A DNA stretch of 29,617 nucleotides from Proteobacteria bacterium UBA6920 (GTDB lineage: Bacteria > Pseudomonadota > Gammaproteobacteria > SG8-11), in contig DKAS01000214.1 of assembly GCA_002448875.1 (NCBI GenBank), positions 20,498 through 50,114 of the forward strand, in the 5' to 3' direction. The notes beneath the pieces are model-generated. The model had not been told where the DNA came from. It saw only the letters and a program-made list of their open reading frames with translations, and searched no databases. Shown here piece after piece: positions 21,603 through 29,489 of the stretch. Position numbers and translations under genes: made by a program. Within the stretch, counting starts at the first letter, position 1. Each line of letters opens with the position of its first letter.

Positions 21603-23177
21603 ATGTTACGAATCAGAATTCTCATGGCGGTGCTGTTGGCCAGTTGCGGGCTCATGCCCGCATTTGGCGCTACCGATATGGTTAATTCGGTGGAGCGGGC
21701 GCTGATGCCCGGAGAACTGAGCAAGCCGCACGCGAAGTACGAAGCCAATTGCAGTGAGTGCCACGAATTTTTCCGCAAGACCCGGCAGAACGACATGTGT
21801 CTGCGCTGCCATGACCACGAAAATATAAAGAAAGACATAGACAACAAGCGCGGTCTGCATGGCCGCACTCCGGAAATCCGCGATAAGGATTGCAACGCCT
21901 GCCACGCCGAACATAAGGGACGGGACCACAGCATCACTGTCCTGGATGCGCAGACGTTTAATCACAATTTCACCGATTTTGCCTTGCAGGAAAGTCATGC
22001 CAGCGCACCTTGCGAAAAATGTCATGATCCCAAGAAGAAATACAAGGAAGCCAAGTCCAAATGCGTGGATTGCCATGACAAGGTAGAGCCGCACCAGGGG
22101 CGCTTGGGCAAACAGTGCAACAGCTGTCACCGGGCCAGCACCTGGAATGATTTCGTTTATGACCACAGCAAGACCAAATTTCCGCTCAACGGCAAGCACA
22201 AGGGCGTGCGCTGCAATGATTGTCATCCCAACGAGAAATACGTAGGCATTACCAAAGAGTGCGTGGGTTGTCACAAAAATGATGACAAGCATAAGGGCAA
22301 GAACGGCAAGGAATGCAAAAACTGCCACTCGGAAATGGGCTGGTCAACCTCCAAGTTCGATCATGACAAGGACACCAAATTTCCGCTCGACGGCAAGCAC
22401 AAGACGGTAATCTGCGATCAGTGCCACAAGCAGTCGGATGAAAAACGCAAGCTGGAGCGCGATTGCTATTTCTGCCATCAGTTCGTCGATGCGCACAAAG
22501 GTCTGTATGGCAAGAAGTGTCAGGATTGCCACAAGAGTGAGGACTGGTCCAAGACCAAATTCGATCACGACAAGACCGATTTCAAGCTGCTGGGCAAACA
22601 CGAAAAAGTCAAATGCGTCAGCTGCCACCCGGGCGATTTGTACAAGGACAAGGCCAAGACCGACTGCTATTCCTGTCACCGGCAAAAGGACCCGCACGCG
22701 GGCAAGCAGGGCAAGAAATGCAATGATTGCCACAATGAACAGGGCTGGCAGAAGCAGGTGGTGTTCGACCATAATTTGACTAAATTTCCGCTACTTGGCG
22801 CGCATGCTGCATTGACTTGTGAACAGTGTCACACTTCCAGCACTTTTAGTGATGTAAAAATAAATTGCTTTTCGTGCCATGAACAGCACGATCACCACAA
22901 GAAGCGTATGGGAGAAAGGTGTCAGCGCTGCCATTTTTCGACCGACTGGAAAGTCTGGGAATTCGATCACGACAAGCAGACAAAGTATCCTTTGAAGGAT
23001 GCGCACAAAGGCATAGTCTGCGAGCGCTGCCACAAGGATGCGGTGAAAGAGGATTTGAAGATTTCCAGTGTATGTTTCCGTTGTCATGCCGATGATGACA
23101 TACACGAAGGGCAGTACGGACGGCTGTGCGGCCGCTGCCACAATACCAAGAAGTTCGAAAAAGTGGATATGCGTTGA
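21603..23177 (+). CDS. Periplasmic multihaem cytochrome c with 21 CxxCH motifs
   Basis: 524 residues from the ATG at 21603 (a TTG directly before it is in frame). A signal peptide (LMAVLLASCGLMPAFGA) is cut near residue 24. The mature protein has 21 CxxCH haem-attachment motifs. From the fifth haem on it is built of three-haem modules of about 67 residues: CxxCH, then a His after 5-6 residues, G-x2-G-x2-CxxCH, W, (F/Y)DH, PL-x-G-x-H, then CxxCH. Each module carries three additional histidines, enough for bis-His ligation of every haem. It is very lysine-rich. It should be an extended periplasmic electron wire. It belongs with the second cytochrome and the porin downstream. Confidence 0.93.
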   Translation: MLRIRILMAVLLASCGLMPAFGATDMVNSVERALMPGELSKPHAKYEANCSECHEFFRKTRQNDMCLRCHDHENIKKDIDNKRGLHGRTPEIRDKDCNACHAEHKGRDHSITVLDAQTFNHNFTDFALQESHASAPCEKCHDPKKKYKEAKSKCVDCHDKVEPHQGRLGKQCNSCHRASTWNDFVYDHSKTKFPLNGKHKGVRCNDCHPNEKYVGITKECVGCHKNDDKHKGKNGKECKNCHSEMGWSTSKFDHDKDTKFPLDGKHKTVICDQCHKQSDEKRKLERDCYFCHQFVDAHKGLYGKKCQDCHKSEDWSKTKFDHDKTDFKLLGKHEKVKCVSCHPGDLYKDKAKTDCYSCHRQKDPHAGKQGKKCNDCHNEQGWQKQVVFDHNLTKFPLLGAHAALTCEQCHTSSTFSDVKINCFSCHEQHDHHKKRMGERCQRCHFSTDWKVWEFDHDKQTKYPLKDAHKGIVCERCHKDAVKEDLKISSVCFRCHADDDIHEGQYGRLCGRCHNTKKFEKVDMR

Positions 23178-23214
23178 ACTGGCAACCGGTTAACAACTGA
23201 AGCGTGGTGCGGAT

Positions 23215-24714
23215 ATGTTGAACATGATACAGGGATTGATACGCGCCGCCGCGGCGCGGGTAGCCGTCCACGGACAGTGGCGGATGCTGATGCTGCTGGT
23301 CTTGCTGGCGCCGCTGAGCTTGGCGCAGGCGGAATCCAAACCATTCGATCATTTCACCACTGGCTTCCTGCTCAGCGGCCGGCATGAAACACTCAAGTGC
23401 GAAGCCTGCCATATCAAGGCGGTGTTCAAAGGCACGCCCAAGACCTGTTTCGGTTGCCACAACGGCGCCATTGCCCGCGGCAAACATGACCGGCATGTGC
23501 TGGTCAGCAATACCTGCGACGATTGCCATACCACGGTATCCTGGTCCAACGCCACCATGGACCATGCGGCGGTGATGGGCGGTTGCCAGAACTGTCACAA
23601 CGGTTCTACGGCGCCGGGCAAGCCGGCCAATCACGTCGCCACCAACGCGGCCTGCGACGACTGCCATGGCACCCTGGCCTGGTCGCCAGCCCGTTTCGAT
23701 CACAGCAATATCACCGGCAACTGCGCCAGCTGCCACAATGGCGGCACGGCCAGAGGCAAGAACAGGGATCATATCCCGGTGAGTGCGGATTGCGTCGACT
23801 GCCATAACACCCGCGGCTGGAACCCGGCGCAGATGAACCACGATGTGGTGACTACGCCCTGCGCCAATTGCCATGACGGCAAGACGGCCACCGGCAAACC
23901 CAAGAATCATATCCTGACCACCGCGGGCTGTGGTGATTGTCACGGCACCCGCGCCTGGCTGCCGGCCAATGTCAACCACCAGAATGTCACCGGCGCCTGC
24001 AGTTCCTGCCACAACGGCAGCTCCGCTACCGGCAAGCCCAATAACCATATCGCGACCACGGCCGAGTGCAACAACTGCCATTCCGTCATCGCCTGGCTGC
24101 CCGCCGGCTTCGATCACACCGGCGTCACCGCGCCCTGCGCCAATTGCCATAACGGCAAAACCGCCATTGGCCAGTCGCCCGATCATATTCAGCTGCAACC
24201 TAACAGTCCGTGCGACGCCTGCCACAACACCACGAGCTGGATTCCGGTGATCAAGGTGGATCACAACTATGTGGTTGGTTCCTGTTCCGGTTGCCACAAT
24301 GGCAACAAAGCGACGGGCAAACCCAACGGTCATTTTGCCACCAACGAAGAATGCAGCACCTGTCACCGGGTCACCGCCTGGACGCCGGTGAGCTACTCGC
24401 ATATCAGCGCGCTGTATCCCGGTAACCACAACAGTGCGGTTACCTGCGTCAAGTGTCATGGAGGCCCTCAGCCATCGTCGGTCGTGACTTCTTACGACAA
24501 TGCCGCGTACAAGAGTAGTTGCCTGGGTTGTCACAACGCCAGCTGGAAACCGGATCCGCATGTAAAAACGGAAACGCCGTCGAAAGTTCTGTATACCAAG
24601 GAAGAGTTGAACGGTTGCGCCAGTACCACCTGTCATATCTACTCGGACAATACGTTCACCACCATCACCACGACCCGGAACAGTCACCATCGGGTAAGCG
24701 CGGGCGCCTGGTAG
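23215..24714 (+). CDS. Multihaem cytochrome c with 17 CxxCH and one CX4CH motif
   Basis: 499 residues. A long N-region is followed by a signal peptide (MLMLLVLLAPLSLAQA, ending near residue 39); translation from the ATG at 23284 is a possible shorter alternative. There are 17 CxxCH motifs plus one CX4CH (CASTTCH) near the C-terminus, so up to 18 haems. Haems 2-15 lie in seven consecutive two-haem modules of 46 residues: CxxCHNG, GK, a conserved NH or DH, C-x2-CH, W-x-P, then (D/N)H. The two extra histidines per module fit bis-His ligation. It is poor in Lys and rich in Thr, Asn and Gly, unlike its basic neighbour, suggesting a surface or outer-membrane partner. It is 37 bases from the porin gene. 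Confidence 0.92.
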   Translation: MLNMIQGLIRAAAARVAVHGQWRMLMLLVLLAPLSLAQAESKPFDHFTTGFLLSGRHETLKCEACHIKAVFKGTPKTCFGCHNGAIARGKHDRHVLVSNTCDDCHTTVSWSNATMDHAAVMGGCQNCHNGSTAPGKPANHVATNAACDDCHGTLAWSPARFDHSNITGNCASCHNGGTARGKNRDHIPVSADCVDCHNTRGWNPAQMNHDVVTTPCANCHDGKTATGKPKNHILTTAGCGDCHGTRAWLPANVNHQNVTGACSSCHNGSSATGKPNNHIATTAECNNCHSVIAWLPAGFDHTGVTAPCANCHNGKTAIGQSPDHIQLQPNSPCDACHNTTSWIPVIKVDHNYVVGSCSGCHNGNKATGKPNGHFATNEECSTCHRVTAWTPVSYSHISALYPGNHNSAVTCVKCHGGPQPSSVVTSYDNAAYKSSCLGCHNASWKPDPHVKTETPSKVLYTKEELNGCASTTCHIYSDNTFTTITTTRNSHHRVSAGAW

Positions 24715-24751
24715 TGTAAGCGACACAACAAATAAAAATCGGGGAAGCAAT

Positions 24752-27079
24752 ATGTTGCGTACAGCACGTCTACTGCTGGCGCTGGGGGTGTGCGTGTTTG
24801 CCGCCGGCGCCTGGGCCAGCCACAAGCCGCCGGGCGAAAAAATGCTGCGTGGCGTGGATTACGCCGAGCACCGCAAAACCGCCGCCATCCAGGTGACCTT
24901 CAGCGATCAAGTGGAATTCGTGTCGGTGGCGCCGCAGCGCATCGCCTCCATCTATACTGTTCGCTTGCGCTTTCGCGACGTCAACCGCGACGTGAAACGC
25001 GGCGCCGACCAGAAGCAAAAAGAATATCCCCTGCATCCCAAGGAAGTGGTGAAACCGGCAGTGTCGGCGGCGATACCTTTAACCAGCGTGGTGTTCACCG
25101 AAGACAGTTTCGGCCCCAAGCTGCTGCTCAGTTTCAGCAAATACACGCGCATCGAAATCCTGCCTGGTCCCGGCACCACGGGATTGACCATCAAGCTGCC
25201 GGAGATTGCGGCGCCCGAGGATGCCAAGCCGCTGCCGGCGACCGCCGGTACGGCACCCGTTCCGGTTCCCGCGCCGCTGCCCGTGCCCATTGCCAAACCC
25301 GCCGTTTCGGCCAAGGCGGCCCCGGCTCCAGCTCCAGCTCCGGCCCCGGCCCCGGTACCGGCACCGAAGGAAACTGCCGCGGAGGATCAGACGCCGGAAA
25401 CCGCGGAACCTTCCCAGGCGGAAAAACTCATGAATCTGGGCCGCGACGCCTTGAAGAACGGGGAAAACGAAAAGGCGGTGCAGATTTTCACCAAACTGTC
25501 GGGAATGGAAAGCGATCAACAGCGTGACGCCCTGGAATTCCTCGGCGTTGCCCGCGAACGCAATAACCAGGAAGCGCAGGCCAAGGCGGTTTACGATCAA
25601 TACCTGAAGCGCTATCCGCAGGGCGAGGGGACGGACCGGGTGCGCCAGCGTCTGGCGGATCTGATCAGCCAGCAGATGAAGCCACGCAAGAAACTGGAAG
25701 CTGCCAAGGGCGAAGGCAAGGAGCAGAGCAGTTCACAGGCCTTCGGTTCCCTGTCGCAGTACTACTACTGGGCGATGAACGATATCGCCGGCACCAAGGA
25801 TAACAAGGAACTGTCGCTGCTGACCACGCAAATGTCCTACACCTGGCGCTTGCGCTCCGGCAATTTCGATGTTCGCAACTTCTTCTATGCCGATCATCAA
25901 TATGATTTTCTCGCGGGCGAGAACGGCAACCTGGAAATCAACAACCTGTATTCGGATATCAAAAACGGCGCGCTGGGCATGTATGCCAAGATCGGCCGGC
26001 AGAGCGGTTCCGCCGGCGGTCTGGGTGGCAAGTTCGACGGTGTGCAGCTGGGTTATGATCTGTTCAGGCAACTGCGCGTCAATGTCGTCAGCGGTTACCC
26101 GGTGGAGTTTTCCAACAAGGATTCGATCACCGATAACAAGCCGTTCTGGGGTGTGAACCTGGAAATGGTCGATATTCTGGCCAATACCGATTTTTCACCT
26201 TTCTATTTCAAACAGGATGTCGACGGTATCACCGACCGCGAAGCGGTGGGCTACGAATTACGCTATTTTCATCCCTCGGCGGGCAATGTCTTTAATCTGG
26301 TGGATTACGATATTTTTTACAAACAGCTAAATATCTTCATGCTGCGCGGCCAGTACAATTTCGACGATAAGAACTCGATCAATATGAATCTGGATTATCG
26401 CCGCAATCCGCTGCTTTCCACCAGCAATGCCACCCTGGGCGAAAGCTCGCCGTCCCGCGATTCGGTGAAGGATCTGCTGCGTCTCCTGAACAACGACGAG
26501 GCGATGGTTTATGATATGGCACGGGAAAAGACCGGTGAATCCAAAGCGCTGACCATCGGGGTTTCGCGCCAGCCCAATGATCACCTGCAGTTCAACGCCG
26601 ACGTCACCAAATCGGAACAGACCTATAAAGTAATCACGCCGCCGGATCCGACGGCCGATCCCAACGGCGTGACCAGCATCGACGACCAGCCGGCCGACGA
26701 CCAGCTTTACTTTTCCACCCAGGCCATTTTCAACCGGTGGTTGACCGACCGCGATGCCTACATCATGGGTCTGCGCTGGACCGATACCCAGTTCTATACG
26801 AATTCGATGCTGTCAATGGCGGTGCGTTATCCCGTGGGCCCCTGGCGCTGGGATGTGCAGTACCGGCTGGATACCCGCGCCGACAAGAAGAATCCCAACA
26901 AGGCTACGCGCTCGCGGCTGCTGCGCCAGCGGCCGGACCTGAAGCTGGACTACCGTCTGGGCAAGAACGCCGATCTGCAGTTCCATCTGGGAGTGGAGAA
27001 CTACGCCTATTCCAAGGATCCGAGCAACGACGACTACAATCGCCTGCTGTTCGACCTGGGTTACTTCTGGAATTTCTAA
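24752..27079 (+). CDS. Outer-membrane beta-barrel porin with N-terminal AMIN-like and TPR domains
   Basis: 775 residues; GGGGAAG precedes the ATG. A signal peptide ends at GAWAS (about 22). Residues 25-150 form a beta-rich AMIN-like domain (TAAIQVTFSDQVEFVSV, GPKLLLSFSKYTRIEI). An Ala/Pro linker (about 160-215) leads to TPR repeats (EKLMNLGRDALKNGENEKAV, about 228-310). The remaining 430 residues alternate aromatic and polar residues in amphipathic strands and end in GYFWNF, the terminal-aromatic signature of outer-membrane barrels. It is likely the sheath through which the adjacent multihaem cytochromes pass electrons across the outer membrane. The N-terminal parts may dock to peptidoglycan or to the cytochromes. 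It ends the + strand run. Confidence 0.85.
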   Translation: MLRTARLLLALGVCVFAAGAWASHKPPGEKMLRGVDYAEHRKTAAIQVTFSDQVEFVSVAPQRIASIYTVRLRFRDVNRDVKRGADQKQKEYPLHPKEVVKPAVSAAIPLTSVVFTEDSFGPKLLLSFSKYTRIEILPGPGTTGLTIKLPEIAAPEDAKPLPATAGTAPVPVPAPLPVPIAKPAVSAKAAPAPAPAPAPAPVPAPKETAAEDQTPETAEPSQAEKLMNLGRDALKNGENEKAVQIFTKLSGMESDQQRDALEFLGVARERNNQEAQAKAVYDQYLKRYPQGEGTDRVRQRLADLISQQMKPRKKLEAAKGEGKEQSSSQAFGSLSQYYYWAMNDIAGTKDNKELSLLTTQMSYTWRLRSGNFDVRNFFYADHQYDFLAGENGNLEINNLYSDIKNGALGMYAKIGRQSGSAGGLGGKFDGVQLGYDLFRQLRVNVVSGYPVEFSNKDSITDNKPFWGVNLEMVDILANTDFSPFYFKQDVDGITDREAVGYELRYFHPSAGNVFNLVDYDIFYKQLNIFMLRGQYNFDDKNSINMNLDYRRNPLLSTSNATLGESSPSRDSVKDLLRLLNNDEAMVYDMAREKTGESKALTIGVSRQPNDHLQFNADVTKSEQTYKVITPPDPTADPNGVTSIDDQPADDQLYFSTQAIFNRWLTDRDAYIMGLRWTDTQFYTNSMLSMAVRYPVGPWRWDVQYRLDTRADKKNPNKATRSRLLRQRPDLKLDYRLGKNADLQFHLGVENYAYSKDPSNDDYNRLLFDLGYFWNF

Positions 27080-27089
27080 ACGGCGGGCG

Positions 27090-27130
27090 GCGGGTTGCGG
27101 CTGGGGTCGGATGCCCCGGGCGCAACCCGC
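27090..27130. terminator. Large GC-rich hairpin between convergent porin and Cys-rich protein genes
   Basis: The outer stem GCGGGTTGCG / CGCAACCCGC is perfect over 10 bp; the 21-base interior can pair GGGG with CCCC. It lies 10 bases after the porin stop and 33 bases from the opposing stop, so it can serve both strands. No T tract on the + strand. Confidence 0.6.
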
Positions 27131-27163
27131 GATGAAAAAGACTACGTCAGCGGCGCAGGTGTT

Positions 27164-27430
27164 TCATGCGGCGTTGAAGACATCCTCCAGCAGACGGCCA
27201 TCAGTTTTGCTGCAACGCTTGCACACGTTCTCGTCGACGGTCCAGCGCGGTTCATCGTAGCTGTTGACGTTTTCCTTGATTCGGCACACTTCCGGCACCA
27301 GCTGGCATTCGGCGTCCGGCGCGTGGCAGATGTATTTGAAATACTGCCGTTCTTCGGAGCTGGCCAGCTGGCCCTGGTCGTCATAGGACTTGACGTTTTC
27401 CGCGCGCACGAAAATAAGTTTCTTTTTCAT
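27164..27430 (-). CDS. Small cysteine-rich hypothetical protein with internal duplication
   Basis: 88 residues, with GGGAGA ahead of the ATG at 27430. No signal peptide. Five cysteines: C35, C42, C49, C70 and C73, the last two as CKRC, which suggests a metal site or redox disulfides. Two halves share a motif: RAENVKSYDDQG near residue 9 and IKENVNSYDEPR near residue 51. No family is recognised. It lies 250 bases downstream of the sugar kinase on the same strand and may have its own promoter. It ends facing the porin gene at a shared hairpin. Confidence 0.6.
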   Translation of the reverse strand: MKKKLIFVRAENVKSYDDQGQLASSEERQYFKYICHAPDAECQLVPEVCRIKENVNSYDEPRWTVDENVCKRCSKTDGRLLEDVFNAA

Positions 27431-27680
27431 ATCCAGTCTCCCGCGTTACTCGTTCAGGCTATGGGGTCGTTTCCGTTGTTTACCGCCACAGGCGGCGATT
27501 TCCGAGAAAAATTCTCAAGAATACGGTTGTTGTTCATAGACGTTATCGGCGTGAAGGAACCCGGGCGACAGGAGAAAATCGGATTTGCGGTCACAGGTTC
27601 GGCGAAAAAAATAGCTATAACAAAGCAATTTCCTGGGGAATGGATCACACCAGTGGAAGGTAACAGGTGACAGGTGACGG
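27431..27680. other. 250-base spacer between kinase and Cys-rich gene
   Basis: No convincing gene. It contains two short hairpins, CCGCC-ACA-GGCGG (27483-27495) and GAGAA-AAA-TTCTC (27504-27516), and a trivial tandem ACAGGTG repeat at 27663-27676. The AT-rich patch at about 27605-27630 could hold a - strand promoter for the small protein, but no clear -35/-10 pair was found. Confidence 0.45.
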
Positions 27681-28994
27681 CTACGGGCCCGGGGCGTGGA
27701 CCCGCACGCCGTGACGGGCCAGCAAGGCGGTGCCGTAGGCGGCTTCCAGGTGCAGGGGTGCGGCCAGGGGAACGCCCAATTTGCGTGCCCGTAGAGTTTG
27801 CCAGGTCGTATTATTCGCGCCGCCGCCGACGCTGAAAACGCGGTGCAACGGTGGACAGCCCAGGGAGCGCAGTTTTTCATAGGCCAGACGTTCGATTTCC
27901 GCCAGCCCCTCCAGCAGTCCGTGCAGGAACAGCACGGGACTCCGCGGCCGCGGCGACAGACGCGGCAGCAGGTCCGGGTCATTGACGGGAAAGCGCTCGC
28001 CGGGTGCCAGCAGCGGATAATAGTTCAGGCCGCTGTTGGTCGCCGGATCGATGTGCAGGCTCAGGTCGCGTAATTCCTGGTCGGAAAAATAGTGGCGCAG
28101 CACGGCGCCACCGGCATTGGAACCGCCCCCCACCAGCCACAATTCGCCAAACGGCTGGCTGTAAACCCCGCAGTCCGGTGCGTGCACCGGTGAGGGTGCC
28201 AGAACTTTTACCACCAGGGTGGAGCCCAGGGAGGTGATACCGTCTCCCGGCTGGTTTGCGCCGGTGGCGATGACTGCCGCCGTACTGTCAGTGGTGCCTG
28301 CCAGCAGGGGAGTCTCCGGGGGCAGGCCCCATTGCCCGGCCCGTTGCCGGCTGAGGCGGCCCACGGGGGTGCCGGGCGCCACGACTTGCGGCAGAGAAAC
28401 TCGCGGGTCGATCAGCTTCAGCACCCAGGGGGGCCAGTACCCGGCCACGGGATCGAATCCGGTTTTCAGGCTGCTGTTATGATCCGACCAGCCGGGTGCT
28501 GCACCTAAATAGCACAATCCCCAGTCGGTTTGATGACTCAGTCGGGCCGCCCCGCGCGGCAAGGTTTGTTCCAGCAGCCACAAGGTCTTGGCCAGGCCGG
28601 AAGCCGTGCCGTGGGTCGCCGATTCGGCGGGGGCCAGGCCGCGCAGACGGGCAGCCTGCGTCCGGGCCCGGGCATCGTTGTACATCAGCGCCGGGCCCAC
28701 GGCCTGGCCCTCGGCATCCGCCAGCAGTACCGTGCCCGAGGTTCCGTCCAGACTGATGCCGGCCAGGCGGTGGGTCGCCGCCAGGCGCGCTTGCAGGCAG
28801 CGGCCGATCGCCCCCATCACCTGGTCCAGGGCCTGCGCCCAGGCCTGGGTGTCCTGTTCCACCGCGGCACCATCCCCCTGCGTAGGATAGGGGTAAGGGC
28901 TGCGGGCCTCGCAAACTACCTGCCCCTGCTCGTCGATGACGATGCCCCGGCAGCCGGAGGTTCCCAGATCCAGCCCAAGATAGAGGTTTTGCAT
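27681..28994 (-). CDS. FGGY-family carbohydrate kinase, possibly D-ribulokinase type
   Basis: 437 residues. N-terminal phosphate loop LGLDLGTSGCRG (6-17), then GISLDGTSGTVLL (about 79-91), and in the C-terminal half LAGTTDSTAAVIATG, GSTLVVKV, VGGGSNAGGAVLRHY and the adenosine-binding FSVGGGANNTTW. FGGY kinases phosphorylate sugars or polyols using ATP. The length, shorter than typical xylulokinases or glycerol kinases (about 490-520), and the SGCRG loop recall the D-ribulose kinases described in cyanobacteria and plants, but the substrate is not certain. It starts 26 bases after the queF stop on the same strand, suggesting cotranscription with queF without an obvious functional link. Confidence 0.8.
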   Translation of the reverse strand: MQNLYLGLDLGTSGCRGIVIDEQGQVVCEARSPYPYPTQGDGAAVEQDTQAWAQALDQVMGAIGRCLQARLAATHRLAGISLDGTSGTVLLADAEGQAVGPALMYNDARARTQAARLRGLAPAESATHGTASGLAKTLWLLEQTLPRGAARLSHQTDWGLCYLGAAPGWSDHNSSLKTGFDPVAGYWPPWVLKLIDPRVSLPQVVAPGTPVGRLSRQRAGQWGLPPETPLLAGTTDSTAAVIATGANQPGDGITSLGSTLVVKVLAPSPVHAPDCGVYSQPFGELWLVGGGSNAGGAVLRHYFSDQELRDLSLHIDPATNSGLNYYPLLAPGERFPVNDPDLLPRLSPRPRSPVLFLHGLLEGLAEIERLAYEKLRSLGCPPLHRVFSVGGGANNTTWQTLRARKLGVPLAAPLHLEAAYGTALLARHGVRVHAPGP

Positions 28995-29020
28995 GCTTAC
29001 GCTCGGTGCCCGCGGGGAGG

Positions 29021-29410
29021 TCAGGCCAGCGGTACCGGTGCCGGCGGCACCCAGCCGGGCTGCCGGTGATCGGCCACGACGGTGGTGTAGATGCCACCCC
29101 GTACATTGAATTCAGCGGTAATGCGCATAAAACGGGGGCCACAGGCGCTGACCAGGTCCCCCAGGATGCGGTTGGTCACCGCTTCGTGAAACGCGCCTTC
29201 CTCACGGAACGACCAGACATACTGTTTCAGGGATTTTAATTCGATACAGGCCCTATCGGCCACGTACTCGATGCCAATGGTGGCAAAATCCGGCTGCCCG
29301 GTCTTCGGGCACAGGCAGGTGAATTCAGGAACCCGGATGCGAATGACATAGTCACGTTCCGGGTGGGGGTTCGGGAAGGTCTCCAATACTTTAGTGGGCT
29401 GGGTAGGCAT
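29021..29410 (-). CDS. queF: NADPH-dependent 7-cyano-7-deazaguanine reductase (preQ1 synthase)
   Basis: 129 residues from the ATG at 29410; the frame runs open back to 29611 but that part lies antisense to smc. The family signature is [10 protein letters not shown], with the presumed catalytic cysteine C34 (equivalent to Cys55 of the B. subtilis enzyme) and the nearby D41. The nitrile-substrate and NADPH-binding region follows ([20 protein letters not shown]). QueF reduces preQ0 to preQ1 in queuosine tRNA modification. The size is that of the short, unimodular YkvM-type enzyme rather than the long E. coli-type. It is divergent from smc and upstream of the FGGY kinase gene. Confidence 0.93.
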   Translation of the reverse strand: MPTQPTKVLETFPNPHPERDYVIRIRVPEFTCLCPKTGQPDFATIGIEYVADRACIELKSLKQYVWSFREEGAFHEAVTNRILGDLVSACGPRFMRITAEFNVRGGIYTTVVADHRQPGWVPPAPVPLA

Positions 29411-29443
29411 ACGGTACTCTCTGTGATAGTTTTGTCGCGGTGC

Positions 29444-29449
29444 ATTGTA
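29444..29449 (-). promoter_or_regulatory. Possible -10 element for queF
   Basis: TACAAT on the - strand, 34 bases ahead of the queF ATG, in the 79-base divergent spacer to smc. The -35 position has no good match. The smc start on the other strand has GGGAAA as its ribosome binding site. Confidence 0.3.
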
Positions 29450-29489
29450 GCCTTTTTGCGGTTTTTTTAGCCACTTTTCCGGGAAACCC

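Noticed and set aside
23434..24400. Regular 138-base periodicity that could be taken for a CRISPR or satellite array
   Set aside because: The period is 46 codons in an intact reading frame with conserved haem ligands; it is a protein repeat, with no short identical repeats.
27663..27676. Tandem ACAGGTG repeat
   Set aside because: Two copies only, seven bases each; consistent with a chance slippage duplication.
27515..27982. 155-codon - strand frame overlapping the kinase 3' end
   Set aside because: It is a shifted reading of the FGGY kinase gene, rich in Arg/Cys/Trp, running into the spacer without its own start signals.
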